This document shows, one piece after another, positions 17,506 through 25,750 of a stretch of DNA of 64,000 bases (position 1 is the first letter of the stretch; each line of letters opens with the position of its first letter). A program made the position numbers and the translations under genes. Under the pieces are notes generated by a model. The model did no database searches. It had not been told where the DNA came from and saw only the letters and a program-made list of their open reading frames with translations. Where the stretch lies: NCBI RefSeq assembly GCF_000242895.2, contig NC_021171.1, positions 4,560,001 through 4,624,000 on the forward strand, given 5' to 3'. This DNA is from Bacillus sp. 1NLA3E (GTDB lineage: Bacteria > Bacillota > Bacilli > Bacillales > Cytobacillaceae).

Positions 17506-17972
17506 TTAATCTGTAAACAAACAGCTGAATATATACCGAAGGTTACACAGTTTTATATACTCGGTAGCTCACTTTGAAGTATTAAAATGATTACTCAGCT
17601 GCTTTTGAAAATTATCCAGCATTGATAGTATCACCTTTTCAAATTCTATTTAATTGGTGCACTAAGTACTTGCAATATGTTTATAGAGATGTTGGCAACA
17701 ATAATAGAGGTCACTTCTATGAAGCGTACCTCTAAGCTGTTGATATTAAAGAGTTTAGCCTACCTTTTTCATAAAGTATTATCAAAAAATTTTATAAGCA
17801 TTCAAATATCATAGTTTATTTTTTTCAAAGAAAGCTATCAGTTAAATAGATCCTGTACATTGCGATTGTTGAACATATATTTTTGTATCTTTATTGGTAG
17901 AGAATTTTTATATACGGCTTTCATAAACATAAGATTTAGCCTTGTTCATGAGAATAACTTTTGATATTAATT

Positions 17973-18071
17973 TTATAAAAAGATGTTATAAATAAAGATA
18001 CCTGCGGCTATTAATCCAATTACAAATGCCAAAGCACTAAACCAAAACAGAAATTTAGGTTTCATATTCAT
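17973..18071 (-). CDS. 32-aa hydrophobic cationic peptide, candidate immunity protein
   Basis: ATG at 18071 has AGGAG 11 nt upstream and opens a 32-codon frame. It encodes MNMKPKFLFWF followed by a single strongly hydrophobic helix ending YNIFL, with two lysines near the N-terminus and no acidic residue. It is the last gene of the bacteriocin run, the place where circular bacteriocin clusters usually carry a small cationic membrane immunity peptide. The role is inferred from position and composition only. Confidence 0.55.
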   Translation of the reverse strand: MNMKPKFLFWFSALAFVIGLIAAGIFIYNIFL

Positions 18072-18131
18072 ATTAATCATTTCTCCTTTCGCAATATCTG
18101 GTAGTTTAACGAATTCAGTTAATCAAATTTA

Positions 18132-18683
18132 TTATCCTAATAATTTGTTATTTAGAGTTAAGCTCACAACTATAATGTTAATATATATAAGTAAATTAAA
18201 AGCCCCTAAAAATTTCAATATAGATTTTCTATCTTTTTTAAAGTTCTTGAGTATGTGTTTATAAACCATAATTGAAAAAATTATATTAACTGGGGAAAAG
18301 ATATTAACAAATACTTGAGTTTTGCCACTATATAAATCAACAACATCACCGTTTAGGAAATAAAACGCAAAAAATATTATTGTGGAATAAAGAGAAGTTA
18401 ATAGTAAATATATATTCCCATACTGTTTCGCAAACTTCATATCAACTTTATCTTTGAAAATAAATTTAAAAATCGCAGCAATTGCTATAATTAATATTGT
18501 ATACAAAGAAACAAATACCGTGAGCTGTAATAGTAGATTAATTACATTTAGGAACGTTTTTACATTTATAAAATTACTGATTTCATCTGGTATAATTTTT
18601 TTAAAGTAATTCATACTTACATTCAATTTAAGGGAACTTATTAGTAGATAAGAAATGAGATTTATTAAAAAAAACTTTTTCAT
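18132..18683 (-). CDS. Polytopic membrane protein of the bacteriocin cluster
   Basis: The 183-aa protein has about five hydrophobic segments and a basic loop (KNFKKDRKS) before the last one. Start ATG has AAAGGAG upstream, and it begins 15 nt after the SpoIIM-like gene. I do not recognise a named family. Its position suggests a share in secretion or self-protection. Base composition is very AT-rich, like its neighbours and unlike the flanking core genes. Confidence 0.7.
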   Translation of the reverse strand: MKKFFLINLISYLLISSLKLNVSMNYFKKIIPDEISNFINVKTFLNVINLLLQLTVFVSLYTILIIAIAAIFKFIFKDKVDMKFAKQYGNIYLLLTSLYSTIIFFAFYFLNGDVVDLYSGKTQVFVNIFSPVNIIFSIMVYKHILKNFKKDRKSILKFLGAFNLLIYINIIVVSLTLNNKLLG

Positions 18684-18698
18684 TAAATTTTATCTCCT

Positions 18699-19232
18699 TT
18701 AAATGCTGTTATATAATTTTTCTGTTATTGTCCCCTCAATAATTGCCGCTAGCAACGTAATTGTCGTAACAACAATTATAACTTTAGTTGAATTTGTTAT
18801 CAGTTTCTTCAGTAAGAGTAACCTTCCTACTTGTTGTTTATCCAATATTATGTTATAGATTTTTTTTACAATTAATATTACTAATATATTAGCTACAAAA
18901 AATGCTATCAGTTCCAAAAAGCCGTGGGCAATTACGGAAGATAATAATTTTCCTATCCCCATATCATTTATTACAGCAACCTTAATTACTGCACCCATCC
19001 CTATACCTTGAAAAAATAAATTGATATTAGAATAAATACCTGCTGTAATAATTCCAAAAGCAATATTTAAATAAATTATAGAAATGTTGTTGTTGAAAAT
19101 CTCCAAAATACTCACTTGTGTATGACTGCTTATTGGACTATCTATATTCGTAAGGAAATAACCACATAAAAAACCTAGTATAAATACTAAAACTGTAAAA
19201 ACTGTTTCTTTCGTATATTTTTTAAGATTCAT
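18699..19232 (-). CDS. SpoIIM/DUF95-type membrane protein (CirC/UblC-like)
   Basis: The 177-aa protein carries the SpoIIM/DUF95 pattern: NNISIIYLNIAFGIITAGIY, a Phe-Gln-Gly-Ile turn, and IAHGFLELIAFFVANIL, with five hydrophobic segments. DUF95 proteins are a hallmark of circular bacteriocin clusters (circularin A, uberolysin, AS-48), where they act with an ATPase in maturation, export or immunity. The start may be ATG 19232 or GTG 19238; either overlaps the ATPase gene end. Confidence 0.8.
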   Translation of the reverse strand: MNLKKYTKETVFTVLVFILGFLCGYFLTNIDSPISSHTQVSILEIFNNNISIIYLNIAFGIITAGIYSNINLFFQGIGMGAVIKVAVINDMGIGKLLSSVIAHGFLELIAFFVANILVILIVKKIYNIILDKQQVGRLLLLKKLITNSTKVIIVVTTITLLAAIIEGTITEKLYNSI

Positions 19233-19899
19233 TAACACGCCACTCTTCTCTCACACTGTAAATCTTCATATCTTTCATGTCCAAGATCCTATTTGAAAGT
19301 TTCTTAATTAAATTTAAATCGTGAGAAGAAAATACTAAAATAGCTTTGTTATTATTAATATAACTCTTTAAAAAATCAATAGTATTCTCTTTACTTTTTG
19401 TATCTAAATTTACTAATGGCTCGTCAAATAATAATAAATTTGGCTTATGAATTAAACTTAAAAGTAACATTACTTTTTGCTTTGTGCCCAAAGATAAGTT
19501 TTTCATCAAGTGATTTTTAAAATTCTCTAAAAATAATAATTCTATTAGTTCTGTTTTTGATGAATACAGGGAACTTTTATCCTCTATGTCTTTAAAATTA
19601 ATGTTTAATTCTATAAATTCGTCAACAGTCATAAAATCATAGGAATATAAATCATTTAATAACATACCTACATTTCTAAGATACTCATAGTTTTCTCGAC
19701 CACAACTTAAAGATATGTCATTAAGTTGTATCTCTCCTTCAAAATCTGTTAATCCCCCTATTAATGAAATCAATGTTGTTTTTCCCGAACCATTATTCCC
19801 ATATAGTGCCAGAACTTCTCCCTCATGAATGTCGATACTTAGATTATCAATAATTTTTTTTTCATCGTATTTTTTTGTGACTTTATTTAACTTAAGCAC
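19222..19899 (-). CDS. ABC transporter ATPase of the bacteriocin cluster
   Basis: The 225-aa nucleotide-binding protein has Walker A GNNGSGKTT, signature LSLGTKQKVMLLL and Walker B NLLLFDEPLVNLD. A switch His follows in SSHDLNL. It starts at GTG with AGGGG upstream and overlaps both neighbours by a few nt, so it is coupled to them. It corresponds to the CirD/UblD-type ATPase and presumably energises the DUF95 or large membrane protein. Confidence 0.85.
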   Translation of the reverse strand: MLKLNKVTKKYDEKKIIDNLSIDIHEGEVLALYGNNGSGKTTLISLIGGLTDFEGEIQLNDISLSCGRENYEYLRNVGMLLNDLYSYDFMTVDEFIELNINFKDIEDKSSLYSSKTELIELLFLENFKNHLMKNLSLGTKQKVMLLLSLIHKPNLLLFDEPLVNLDTKSKENTIDFLKSYINNNKAILVFSSHDLNLIKKLSNRILDMKDMKIYSVREEWRVNES

Positions 19900-21355
19900 T
19901 TACATTACCCCTTTTAAAAAACAATTCCTTGAAGAAAACAATTAAAAACCATGTATATGTAATTATCACTACTGTATTGATTATCATGGATATGCTGTAT
20001 AATATTCTACTATCTCCAAGTCCAATATAGATAAATAGTAGTGTATTCAAACCTGTCATAGTAACATAATCGAAAATACTAATTTTAAAAACTTTAGTTT
20101 CTAGAGTAAATCTATCTGAAATTAAGTCCTCTTTTACTAAGTTATAAATATTTTTTCGTGTCTTCATCGTATGATACATAATTGCAATTAGGTAATAGAT
20201 AAGTATATAAAAAATGCTATGCCCATTACAAAGTAGAATATATACAATTAATATTGGAAAATAAATTAATACATTTATTAAGCATTCAACCAATAACATA
20301 AACTTTGCCTTTTTATAAAATTTCAATATAAAAAAATGTCCATTAATGTTATCCATCACTTTCCGATCAATTAATTGAACTGTTATAAATATAATCATAT
20401 TAATAGAATTGATTAGTAACATGTCAGTTATATTATTAAACAATTTATTCGTAGATAAAAATATGCCAATAACTAAAGTAACTATTTGAAAAAACACTAC
20501 TTTCCATATATATCCATCTTTTGAAAATAATCTAATATGATTATTAATTATAATGTTAGCAATATTTTTAGTTTTCTTAACTTTAAAAATCTTATTTTTA
20601 TCATAATTTAAAGTGTTCATTCTATATAATTCATTTTTATATCCTTGGATTAAATTAATAATTAAAATTACTGTTATTATTAGGAAGATAATAGAATAGT
20701 ATAATTTTACATATATATAATTGCTCGCAAATATGAACAACGCAGAAAATAGTAGAGTAAGTAATTTTCTTATAATATCACCAATGCTACTTTTATAATT
20801 ACTAATTAGTATGTTATTTAATGATAAAACAATAAACTCACTTAATATTGTAATAATAATCAAATTAATTATTGAGAAAACGATTACTCTCAAATCATTT
20901 AAATATATATAATTTGTACATATAACTATTGTAGCAGGAAAAAACACTTTCAAAATAAGATCGTTTAATTTTGAGCTGATGCTATAATTTAAAAAACCAT
21001 AAAAAAAACTCTTTCTACTATTACAATTAAGTTTATAAAGCTTATATTCTTCGCAACGAATATAATTATTCATATGTCTTTCATCCAACATAAATTTACA
21101 TATAAATATATAAATCCAGCTTATAAACATAGCAATATTTATATCAAATATTTTTATACTAATAAATATTACAGCTAACACTTTAAATATACTTCCAATT
21201 AAATCTGCGAATCTTGTTAGTATAATTAAGTTTTTTACATTATCCTGAATATCAGTTATATTTAAAAATCTATCCAATAAATTTTTTAAAACAAAAAATG
21301 TTATTTCTTCTTCTTTTCTTCTTGATTGTTTCCTAAATAACGTAAAAATACTCAT
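19892..21355 (-). CDS. Large polytopic membrane protein (CirB/UblB-like)
   Basis: The protein is about 487 aa with some ten hydrophobic segments and very few conserved polar motifs. ATG at 21355 is chosen because TTGGAG lies 7 nt upstream; an in-frame ATG at 21382 is possible. A large multi-membrane protein follows the precursor gene in the circularin A, uberolysin and related clusters. There it is thought to take part in maturation or circularisation. Assignment rests on position, topology and size, since these proteins are poorly conserved. Confidence 0.65.
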   Translation of the reverse strand: MSIFTLFRKQSRRKEEEITFFVLKNLLDRFLNITDIQDNVKNLIILTRFADLIGSIFKVLAVIFISIKIFDINIAMFISWIYIFICKFMLDERHMNNYIRCEEYKLYKLNCNSRKSFFYGFLNYSISSKLNDLILKVFFPATIVICTNYIYLNDLRVIVFSIINLIIITILSEFIVLSLNNILISNYKSSIGDIIRKLLTLLFSALFIFASNYIYVKLYYSIIFLIITVILIINLIQGYKNELYRMNTLNYDKNKIFKVKKTKNIANIIINNHIRLFSKDGYIWKVVFFQIVTLVIGIFLSTNKLFNNITDMLLINSINMIIFITVQLIDRKVMDNINGHFFILKFYKKAKFMLLVECLINVLIYFPILIVYILLCNGHSIFYILIYYLIAIMYHTMKTRKNIYNLVKEDLISDRFTLETKVFKISIFDYVTMTGLNTLLFIYIGLGDSRILYSISMIINTVVIITYTWFLIVFFKELFFKRGNVSA

Positions 21356-21745
21356 AAAAATACTCCAATATGTATAGTCCATCAGGATTATTGAGTAACA
21401 GTCTCAGACTTTGGATAGGCAGACGCAGCCCATTTTCAACCTGTAAACAGCTGAAGTATTTTTCTGATTCCTTCATCACTCCTGATGTCGAAAGAGATGT
21501 GTTTTTTTTAAGAAATAATTATGGAAAAAAGCTTCCATCCTACCAAGTTAAACCTCAGTCATGGACTTAGATCAAAACGCGATGTATGTAAAATAAAACC
21601 CCTTAATATTCTTCTATTATGAATGGGATCAATTCTAGCAATTGGTGCAGATTCCTTTTTATCCAACATCTGAGTAACGCTTACCTTTCCTCCCTCAGCA
21701 CCTATCTATATTGGAATCGAAATAAAAAGAAGGTTTAATATTAAC

Positions 21746-21782
21746 AGAAAGGTAGACACCATTTTACGGTGACTACCTTTCT
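21746..21782 (-). terminator. Hairpin between bacteriocin precursor and maturation genes
   Basis: A near-perfect 15-bp stem (AGAAAGGTAGACACC / GGTGACTACCTTTCT, one mismatch) with a 7-nt loop lies 10 nt past the precursor stop. The minus-strand tail is only GTTAATATT, so it may stabilise the precursor mRNA and allow read-through. The 21383-21745 spacer also holds a minus-strand frame of about 45 codons that may be gene debris. Confidence 0.7.
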
Positions 21783-21792
21783 AATCTTAATA

Positions 21793-21984
21793 CTAGAATG
21801 CTATTGCTGAGTTGTAAGCCATTCTTTTAATAGTGGCCTTTAAGGCAAACACTGCTGCTGCTGCTGCAAAACCGACACCAGTTAACGCCATTATTAATCC
21901 AATAACACTTGACGCATCGATAAATAACATAATATATGCCGCTGTATTAGCAGAACAACTAAGCATTGACATAATTTTCAACAT
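21793..21984 (-). CDS. Circular-bacteriocin-like precursor
   Basis: The precursor is 63 aa with GGAGGTG 7 nt upstream of ATG 21984. It runs from a short MLKIMSM leader-like start through SANTAAYIMLFIDASS and a Gly/Ala-rich hydrophobic middle. It ends ALKATIKRMAYNSAIAF. The very short leader, hydrophobic helices, cationic C-terminal helix and terminal Ala-Ile-Ala-aromatic resemble the circularin A/uberolysin family, in which the leader is cut and the N- and C-ends are joined. A Cys near residue 10 is unusual. The cut site and the product are not proven. Confidence 0.72.
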   Translation of the reverse strand: MLKIMSMLSCSANTAAYIMLFIDASSVIGLIMALTGVGFAAAAAVFALKATIKRMAYNSAIAF

Positions 21985-22050
21985 AATTCCCACCTCCATT
22001 TGTCATTAATTGCAATTATTTGTCATTATTTTGAAAATAAGAACATGAAA

Positions 22051-22079
22051 AATATATCATTTATACCTTTTTTTGTAAA
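22051..22079 (-). promoter_or_regulatory. Probable SigA promoter of the bacteriocin operon
   Basis: On the minus strand TTTACA (22079-22074) and TATATT (22056-22051) are 17 bp apart, about 67 bp upstream of the precursor start. The surrounding DNA is very AT-rich, so chance matches are possible. The rest of 22000-22381 has only a small inverted repeat (GCAGGC...GCCTGC near 22208). Confidence 0.45.
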
Positions 22080-22381
22080 TTATTTTATTTCGACAAATAA
22101 CCCTATTTTCTGATATTCTTGAATAAGTTTTCTTTAACATCGATTTTATGTTTCCAAATCCATCTACCAAATTATTGCTATTTCCATCGTTTTTAGAAAT
22201 TTCACGCAGGCTATAATTGCCTGCTTTTATACTTGTTTTTATATTTGCGTTTTCCGATGCGGGTACTCCAAAAGAGAATGGCTTAATCTTAAACCCTGTT
22301 CGCCTTTTTTCATTCTACATCTAAATTACATTGTGAAATTTTTGAATAAATTCAACTTATATACATCGATGCAAGGCTAGT

Positions 22382-23117
22382 GTGCCTGACCCCCACTGCT
22401 TTACAGCGGCAAAGAAAATGCCTGACCACCGCACTGGGGTCAGGCATTAATAATGAGGGTTAATTGTGGGGTCCATTGATTTTTTCTATGGAAGGACGCT
22501 AAGAATGGGTTAATGGTATTTCAAATGTAATGAAATGTTGGTTTGAATTTGTGTGGGTTCTCTTTACGAGTTTGGGGTTGGCTTCTCGACTCGAGCAATA
22601 AAGGTGTAGCATGCATCAGGAAAGGGGGTTTCTGAGGATGCAGTCTCAACAATATATTGCTCGACTTGGCTAACTCGCTTTGATAAATCGGTCAACCTAC
22701 GATTCGACCTGCCGATCATGGTGATTAAGTTTTCCAGTAGTCTTTCAACCTTTACAAGCTGTTCGAAAGATTCATCCACACCATCATGCCTCCCTCGAAA
22801 AAGTCACGGGCACAGGATCCGGTTCAGGTACTGGTATTGTTACATGCTCAGACTCTGTCACTCTTTTTCCAAGAAACTGAACACCCTCTGCCACAACTTC
22901 AGTCACATACACTCTGCGTCCTTCATTATTTTCGTAATTACGGGTTTGGATTCTGCCGGTAATACCGACAACGGAGCCCTTACGGCAATAATGAACCGTA
23001 TTTTCAGCCGCTTTCCGCCACAGTGTGCATTGAACAAAATCAGCCTCAATCTGGCCACTCTGATTTTTATAGTGACGGTTTACAGCTAGTGTGACATGCG
23101 TGACAGGGATGCCTTCA
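22382..23117. repeat. Right direct repeat of the ssb island (copy B, ~736 bp)
   Basis: This is the same-orientation partner of 14671-15412. It begins with the same GTGCCTGACCCC element and inverted partner, and continues through the 71-aa gene into ssbB. Beyond 23117 ssbB continues to an intact start, so copy B is the resident locus and copy A the extra one. Confidence 0.9.
22564..22779 (-). CDS. 71-aa coiled-coil protein downstream of ssbB (copy B)
   Basis: The product is 71 aa from a GTG start with GAGGGAGG upstream. The start lies 5 nt after the ssbB stop, so it is in the ssbB operon. A probable coiled coil spans residues 8-45 and a polar tail ends TPNS. It is nearly identical to the copy at 14859-15074. 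Function is unknown; the linkage suggests a partner of the competence SSB. Confidence 0.65.
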   Translation of the reverse strand: MDESFEQLVKVERLLENLITMIGRSNRRLTDLSKRVSQVEQYIVETASSETPFPDACYTFIARVEKPTPNS

Positions 23118-23179
23118 GTCGTAACCCTTATTTCCGGGTCTTTGGTTAATCTGCCTACTAATGTAACTTGGTTAATCAT
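22784..23179 (-). CDS. ssbB: Single-stranded DNA-binding protein SsbB
   Basis: The 131-aa protein has an OB-fold (residues 1 to about 105). It shows [48 protein letters not shown] and [18 protein letters not shown] short acidic/proline tail replaces the long Gly/Gln-rich tail of SsbA. The short form and the adjacent ywpF match the Bacillus competence SSB (YwpH). The start is ATG with GAGGAG upstream. A truncated copy lies at 15079. Confidence 0.9.
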   Translation of the reverse strand: MINQVTLVGRLTKDPEIRVTTEGIPVTHVTLAVNRHYKNQSGQIEADFVQCTLWRKAAENTVHYCRKGSVVGITGRIQTRNYENNEGRRVYVTEVVAEGVQFLGKRVTESEHVTIPVPEPDPVPVTFSREA

Positions 23180-23440
23180 TTCTCATCTCCTCTCTGATTT
23201 GATGCCCCCATCATAGCCTAATATTCAATATGTCGTAAAATTGTTAAAAGTTAGATTTATCCAAAATATTCATGTCAAAACCCCAAGAAAACAAGGGAAA
23301 TTCCGATTTCTGGACCATGTTACCCCTCGAAAATCCAAAAACAGCCCTTCTTATAACTATTTTTCGACATTGACGGAATTCGCTTTCCACTCCCGCTATG
23401 GTATAATTTGGGCAAACAAAACAGAATGGGAGGAATGTGG

Positions 23441-23908
23441 ATGAAAACTTTTAGATTAATCTCACTTGAGATTGTCGAGGAGAACGGTCTGAAGCACATT
23501 GAATTGGTTGATGGTTTGATCATCAATAAGGAAGATGACCAAAACACTTGGCTGATTGAAGTTTATACCACCCCTACAAACTTCGAATTTTTTGAAAAAG
23601 CATTGCAGAGCCAGCAAGAATTTATTGTTAGAGCAGTCATCAGCAAAGAGGATAATGACCCCGTCTCCTTCCATATCAAGGCCCGCTCGGTAAGAAAACT
23701 TGAAACGAATATAAGCATTATGCTACAAGGAACTTTAAAACGAACCTCACGGAAAAACTATGCCGAATTACTCCTTAAGGATTTAATGGACAAAGGTTTC
23801 AGTGGCGATACGTTACTTAATGAATTTAAGGAAAAGTTGAAAAATAAACCTTATTTGACACCCCCTAGCAATACTTCTACTTTTAGTGAAGGGTCTGTAG
23901 GAATGTAG
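23441..23908 (+). CDS. ywpF: YwpF-like protein
   Basis: The 155-aa soluble protein starts at ATG 23441 with GGGAGGAATG upstream. It begins KTFRLISLEIVEENG and contains LIINKEDDQNTWLIEVY, as in the YwpF family. It is divergent from ssbB, which is the arrangement known around ywpF-ywpH in Bacillus. The molecular role is unknown. A Ser/Thr-rich tail follows residue 140. Confidence 0.75.
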   Translation: MKTFRLISLEIVEENGLKHIELVDGLIINKEDDQNTWLIEVYTTPTNFEFFEKALQSQQEFIVRAVISKEDNDPVSFHIKARSVRKLETNISIMLQGTLKRTSRKNYAELLLKDLMDKGFSGDTLLNEFKEKLKNKPYLTPPSNTSTFSEGSVGM

Positions 23909-23923
23909 TTCTTTACAAAATAA

Positions 23924-23960
23924 AATGACTGCCCATACCTAGGACAGCCATTCGTTTTTT
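23924..23960. terminator. Imperfect hairpin between ywpF and the lipoprotein gene
   Basis: AATGACTGCCC and GGACAGCCATT pair imperfectly and are followed by CGTTTTTTATT on the plus strand. The two genes converge here, which fits a shared terminator. Confidence 0.55.
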
Positions 23961-24306
23961 ATTCGTCTTTTTGATCTTTATCTTTCATATCATTTCTATC
24001 TTCGATTACATCTTCACCTTTTTCGTTATCGTCTTTCACAGGGTCAAGATCCTTATCTGTATTTCTGTCTTTTGTGTCAGGTACGTCATCATTGTTATCA
24101 TCAATAATCCCATCATTATTGTTGTCACCAATAATGCCATTATCATCGTTGTTACCATTTCGATCCAAAATTCTATTATCTCTGTTGTCCACATTGGTCC
24201 CTTTGATTGATGGGTTATTGTCTTCATCAACGTTATTTGCGCAACCTACAAGGAGAAACGCTGAAAGCACCGAGCCTCCAATCAACATTAATAATTTTTT
24301 CCTCAT
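23959..24306 (-). CDS. Asp/Asn-rich lipoprotein
   Basis: The 115-aa protein has a lipoprotein signal with lipobox LLVGC (Cys22). After the anchor it is low-complexity and strongly acidic, with repeated (D/N)N(D/N)G and DDN runs and a Lys/Asp/Glu tail. The DxNxDG-like pieces recall calcium-binding loops, but no canonical EF-hand is seen. The gene is a single unit. Function is unknown; an envelope or coat role is possible. Confidence 0.7.
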   Translation of the reverse strand: MRKKLLMLIGGSVLSAFLLVGCANNVDEDNNPSIKGTNVDNRDNRILDRNGNNDDNGIIGDNNNDGIIDDNNDDVPDTKDRNTDKDLDPVKDDNEKGEDVIEDRNDMKDKDQKDE

Positions 24307-24423
24307 GAATCATTACCCCTTTCCAAATATTCTTTGATTGACCTTATCCATAGGTCTGTTTTTATGTTGCCCAAGAACCCAAAATTTTTTCCATCTCAAA
24401 TTTCTACCATTTATTTCTGTCCA

Positions 24424-24462
24424 TAAAAAAAGCTGCCCCACCAAATTTAAGGTGGGACAGCT
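24424..24462 (-). terminator. Terminator of fabZ
   Basis: A 12-bp stem (AGCTGCCCCACC / GGTGGGACAGCT, one mismatch) with an 8-nt loop is followed on the minus strand by TTTTTTTATGG. It ends 10 nt from the fabZ stop. Confidence 0.9.
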
Positions 24463-24471
24463 TTTTGAAGA

Positions 24472-24906
24472 CTATTCTTGTTTTGGTCCTAAAGCAAATG
24501 TCATTTCCAGTTCACAGGCTATTTCGCCGTTAACAGTTGCGGTTCCTTTACCTTTACCAATGCTTCCGCGCACGCGAGTCATGACAACTTCAAGCCGCAA
24601 TTGATCACCTGGTCTTACTTGGCGTTTGAACCGACAGTTATCGATGCCACCGAAGAAAGCTAGGCGGCCACGGTTTTCTTCCTTTTTCAGCATGGCAACA
24701 GCGCCCACTTGTGCTAACGCTTCAACAATGAGTACGCCTGGCATGACTGGAAAGTCTGGAAAATGTCCGTTAAAAAATTCCTCATTGGCGGTGACGTTTT
24801 TGATGCCGACCGCTTTTTGACCCTCTTCTACTTCTAAAATTCTATCAACTAGTAAAAATGGATAACGATGGGGAATGATTTCTTTTATTTGATTAATATC
24901 TAACAT
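24472..24906 (-). CDS. fabZ: 3-hydroxyacyl-ACP dehydratase FabZ
   Basis: This 144-aa hot-dog-fold enzyme dehydrates 3-hydroxyacyl-ACP in type II fatty acid synthesis. The catalytic His48 is in [13 protein letters not shown] and Glu62 in VEALAQ. The length and the N-terminal [17 protein letters not shown] are normal. ATG has GAGGAGGTC upstream. It is placed beside mbl as in Bacillus, though flhO and flhP, which lie between them in B. subtilis, are absent. Confidence 0.95.
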   Translation of the reverse strand: MLDINQIKEIIPHRYPFLLVDRILEVEEGQKAVGIKNVTANEEFFNGHFPDFPVMPGVLIVEALAQVGAVAMLKKEENRGRLAFFGGIDNCRFKRQVRPGDQLRLEVVMTRVRGSIGKGKGTATVNGEIACELEMTFALGPKQE

Positions 24907-24972
24907 TTTATGACCTCCTCATAATAATTGGTACTTATTTTATATTGTACTAAAAAAGGGCTGAAAAACAAA

Positions 24973-25094
24973 GAAAAGCGGAAGCGGCTTGACCAGGGGT
25001 GACAAGCATAAGACAAGCTGGAGAGAAGGTTGCTCTTTAACCTTCTTGACGGATTGGCTGAAGACCTGCGAGCCCCTAGCCGCTGGAGCTAGAC
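24973..25094. repeat. Short relative of the ~145-bp dispersed repeat
   Basis: The ends (GAAAAGCGGAAGCG and CGCTGGAGCTAGACA) match those of the elements at 57034 and 62916, but the interior differs. Such shared-end, variable-core elements suggest a mobile, non-autonomous repeat family. It fills most of the fabZ-epuA spacer. Confidence 0.6.
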
Positions 25095-25106
25095 AGCTCC
25101 TTCCCC

Positions 25107-25535
25107 TCATTTTTCTTTATTAATAAGATCCGCAATATGTGTCCAAGTGGATTGTTTTAGTGCATCAAGTGGTTTTCCGTTCCCGATTACGCCATATCCA
25201 ACTATTACTCCTGCCGTTAAGCTAAATACTAATAATAAAATAACAATGACGAGTCTTAGCCAAATCGGAATCAGTCGGACCCGCACTCGGTTATTACCAT
25301 GCTGAGGCTTCTCTTCTTGCTCTGCCTTTTCCTTTTTCAGTTGTTCGCGCGTCTGCGGTTCTTCAATGGCTGCTACTGCTTCCTCAGCCTGTTCCTGAGG
25401 TAAGGATGTATTGTCTGTCGCCTCTTCTACTTCTGGTTGTGTTTCCGGAGACTTTTGTGTGTTGGGCTCTTTAGGTGGCTGAGGCTCGACCGCTTCTTCT
25501 TTAAGACCTTCTTGATTTTTTTCGATTACTAACAT
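25107..25535 (-). CDS. EpuA-like small membrane protein (annotated as RNA polymerase subunit beta in Bacillaceae)
   Basis: The 142-aa protein has a long charged N-terminal tail rich in Glu, Pro and Gln (residues 1 to about 85). A conserved core RVRLIPIWLRLVIVILLL with one membrane helix and a short extracytoplasmic end follow. The core is typical of the EpuA family found next to mbl. Despite its common database name, it is not the RNA polymerase beta subunit. ATG has AAAGGAG upstream. Confidence 0.8.
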   Translation of the reverse strand: MLVIEKNQEGLKEEAVEPQPPKEPNTQKSPETQPEVEEATDNTSLPQEQAEEAVAAIEEPQTREQLKKEKAEQEEKPQHGNNRVRVRLIPIWLRLVIVILLLVFSLTAGVIVGYGVIGNGKPLDALKQSTWTHIADLINKEK

Positions 25536-25693
25536 TTATATAAACTCCTTTGAGTATGGTTGCTTAATTCTATTATAAGAAAGTTCACTGAAAGAAACTA
25601 GAAAAAAAGAAATGTCGAAGCTCCGGCGCTGGTAAATGGATCTACCCAAACTAAGTATCTTTGCGAAAACAGCCTTTCAACAACAGCTTTCTT

Positions 25694-25739
25694 CAAAAAA
25701 AGTCCGATGTTATTTGGAAATATCCAAAGAACACCGGAC
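25694..25739 (-). terminator. Terminator of mbl
   Basis: On the minus strand GTCCGGTGTTCTTTGG pairs with CCAAATAACATCGGAC, with mismatches, and is followed by TTTTTTT. It lies 12 nt past the mbl stop. Confidence 0.8.
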
Positions 25740-25750
25740 CGTCGTCCTTA

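Noticed and set aside
21370-21570. Plus-strand 66-aa frame in the bacteriocin spacer
   Set aside because: No ribosome site and opposite to all genes in the cluster; it looks like chance or debris.
25107-25535. RNA polymerase beta subunit
   Set aside because: The common database label is misleading; the protein is a small single-helix EpuA-like membrane protein with no polymerase domain.
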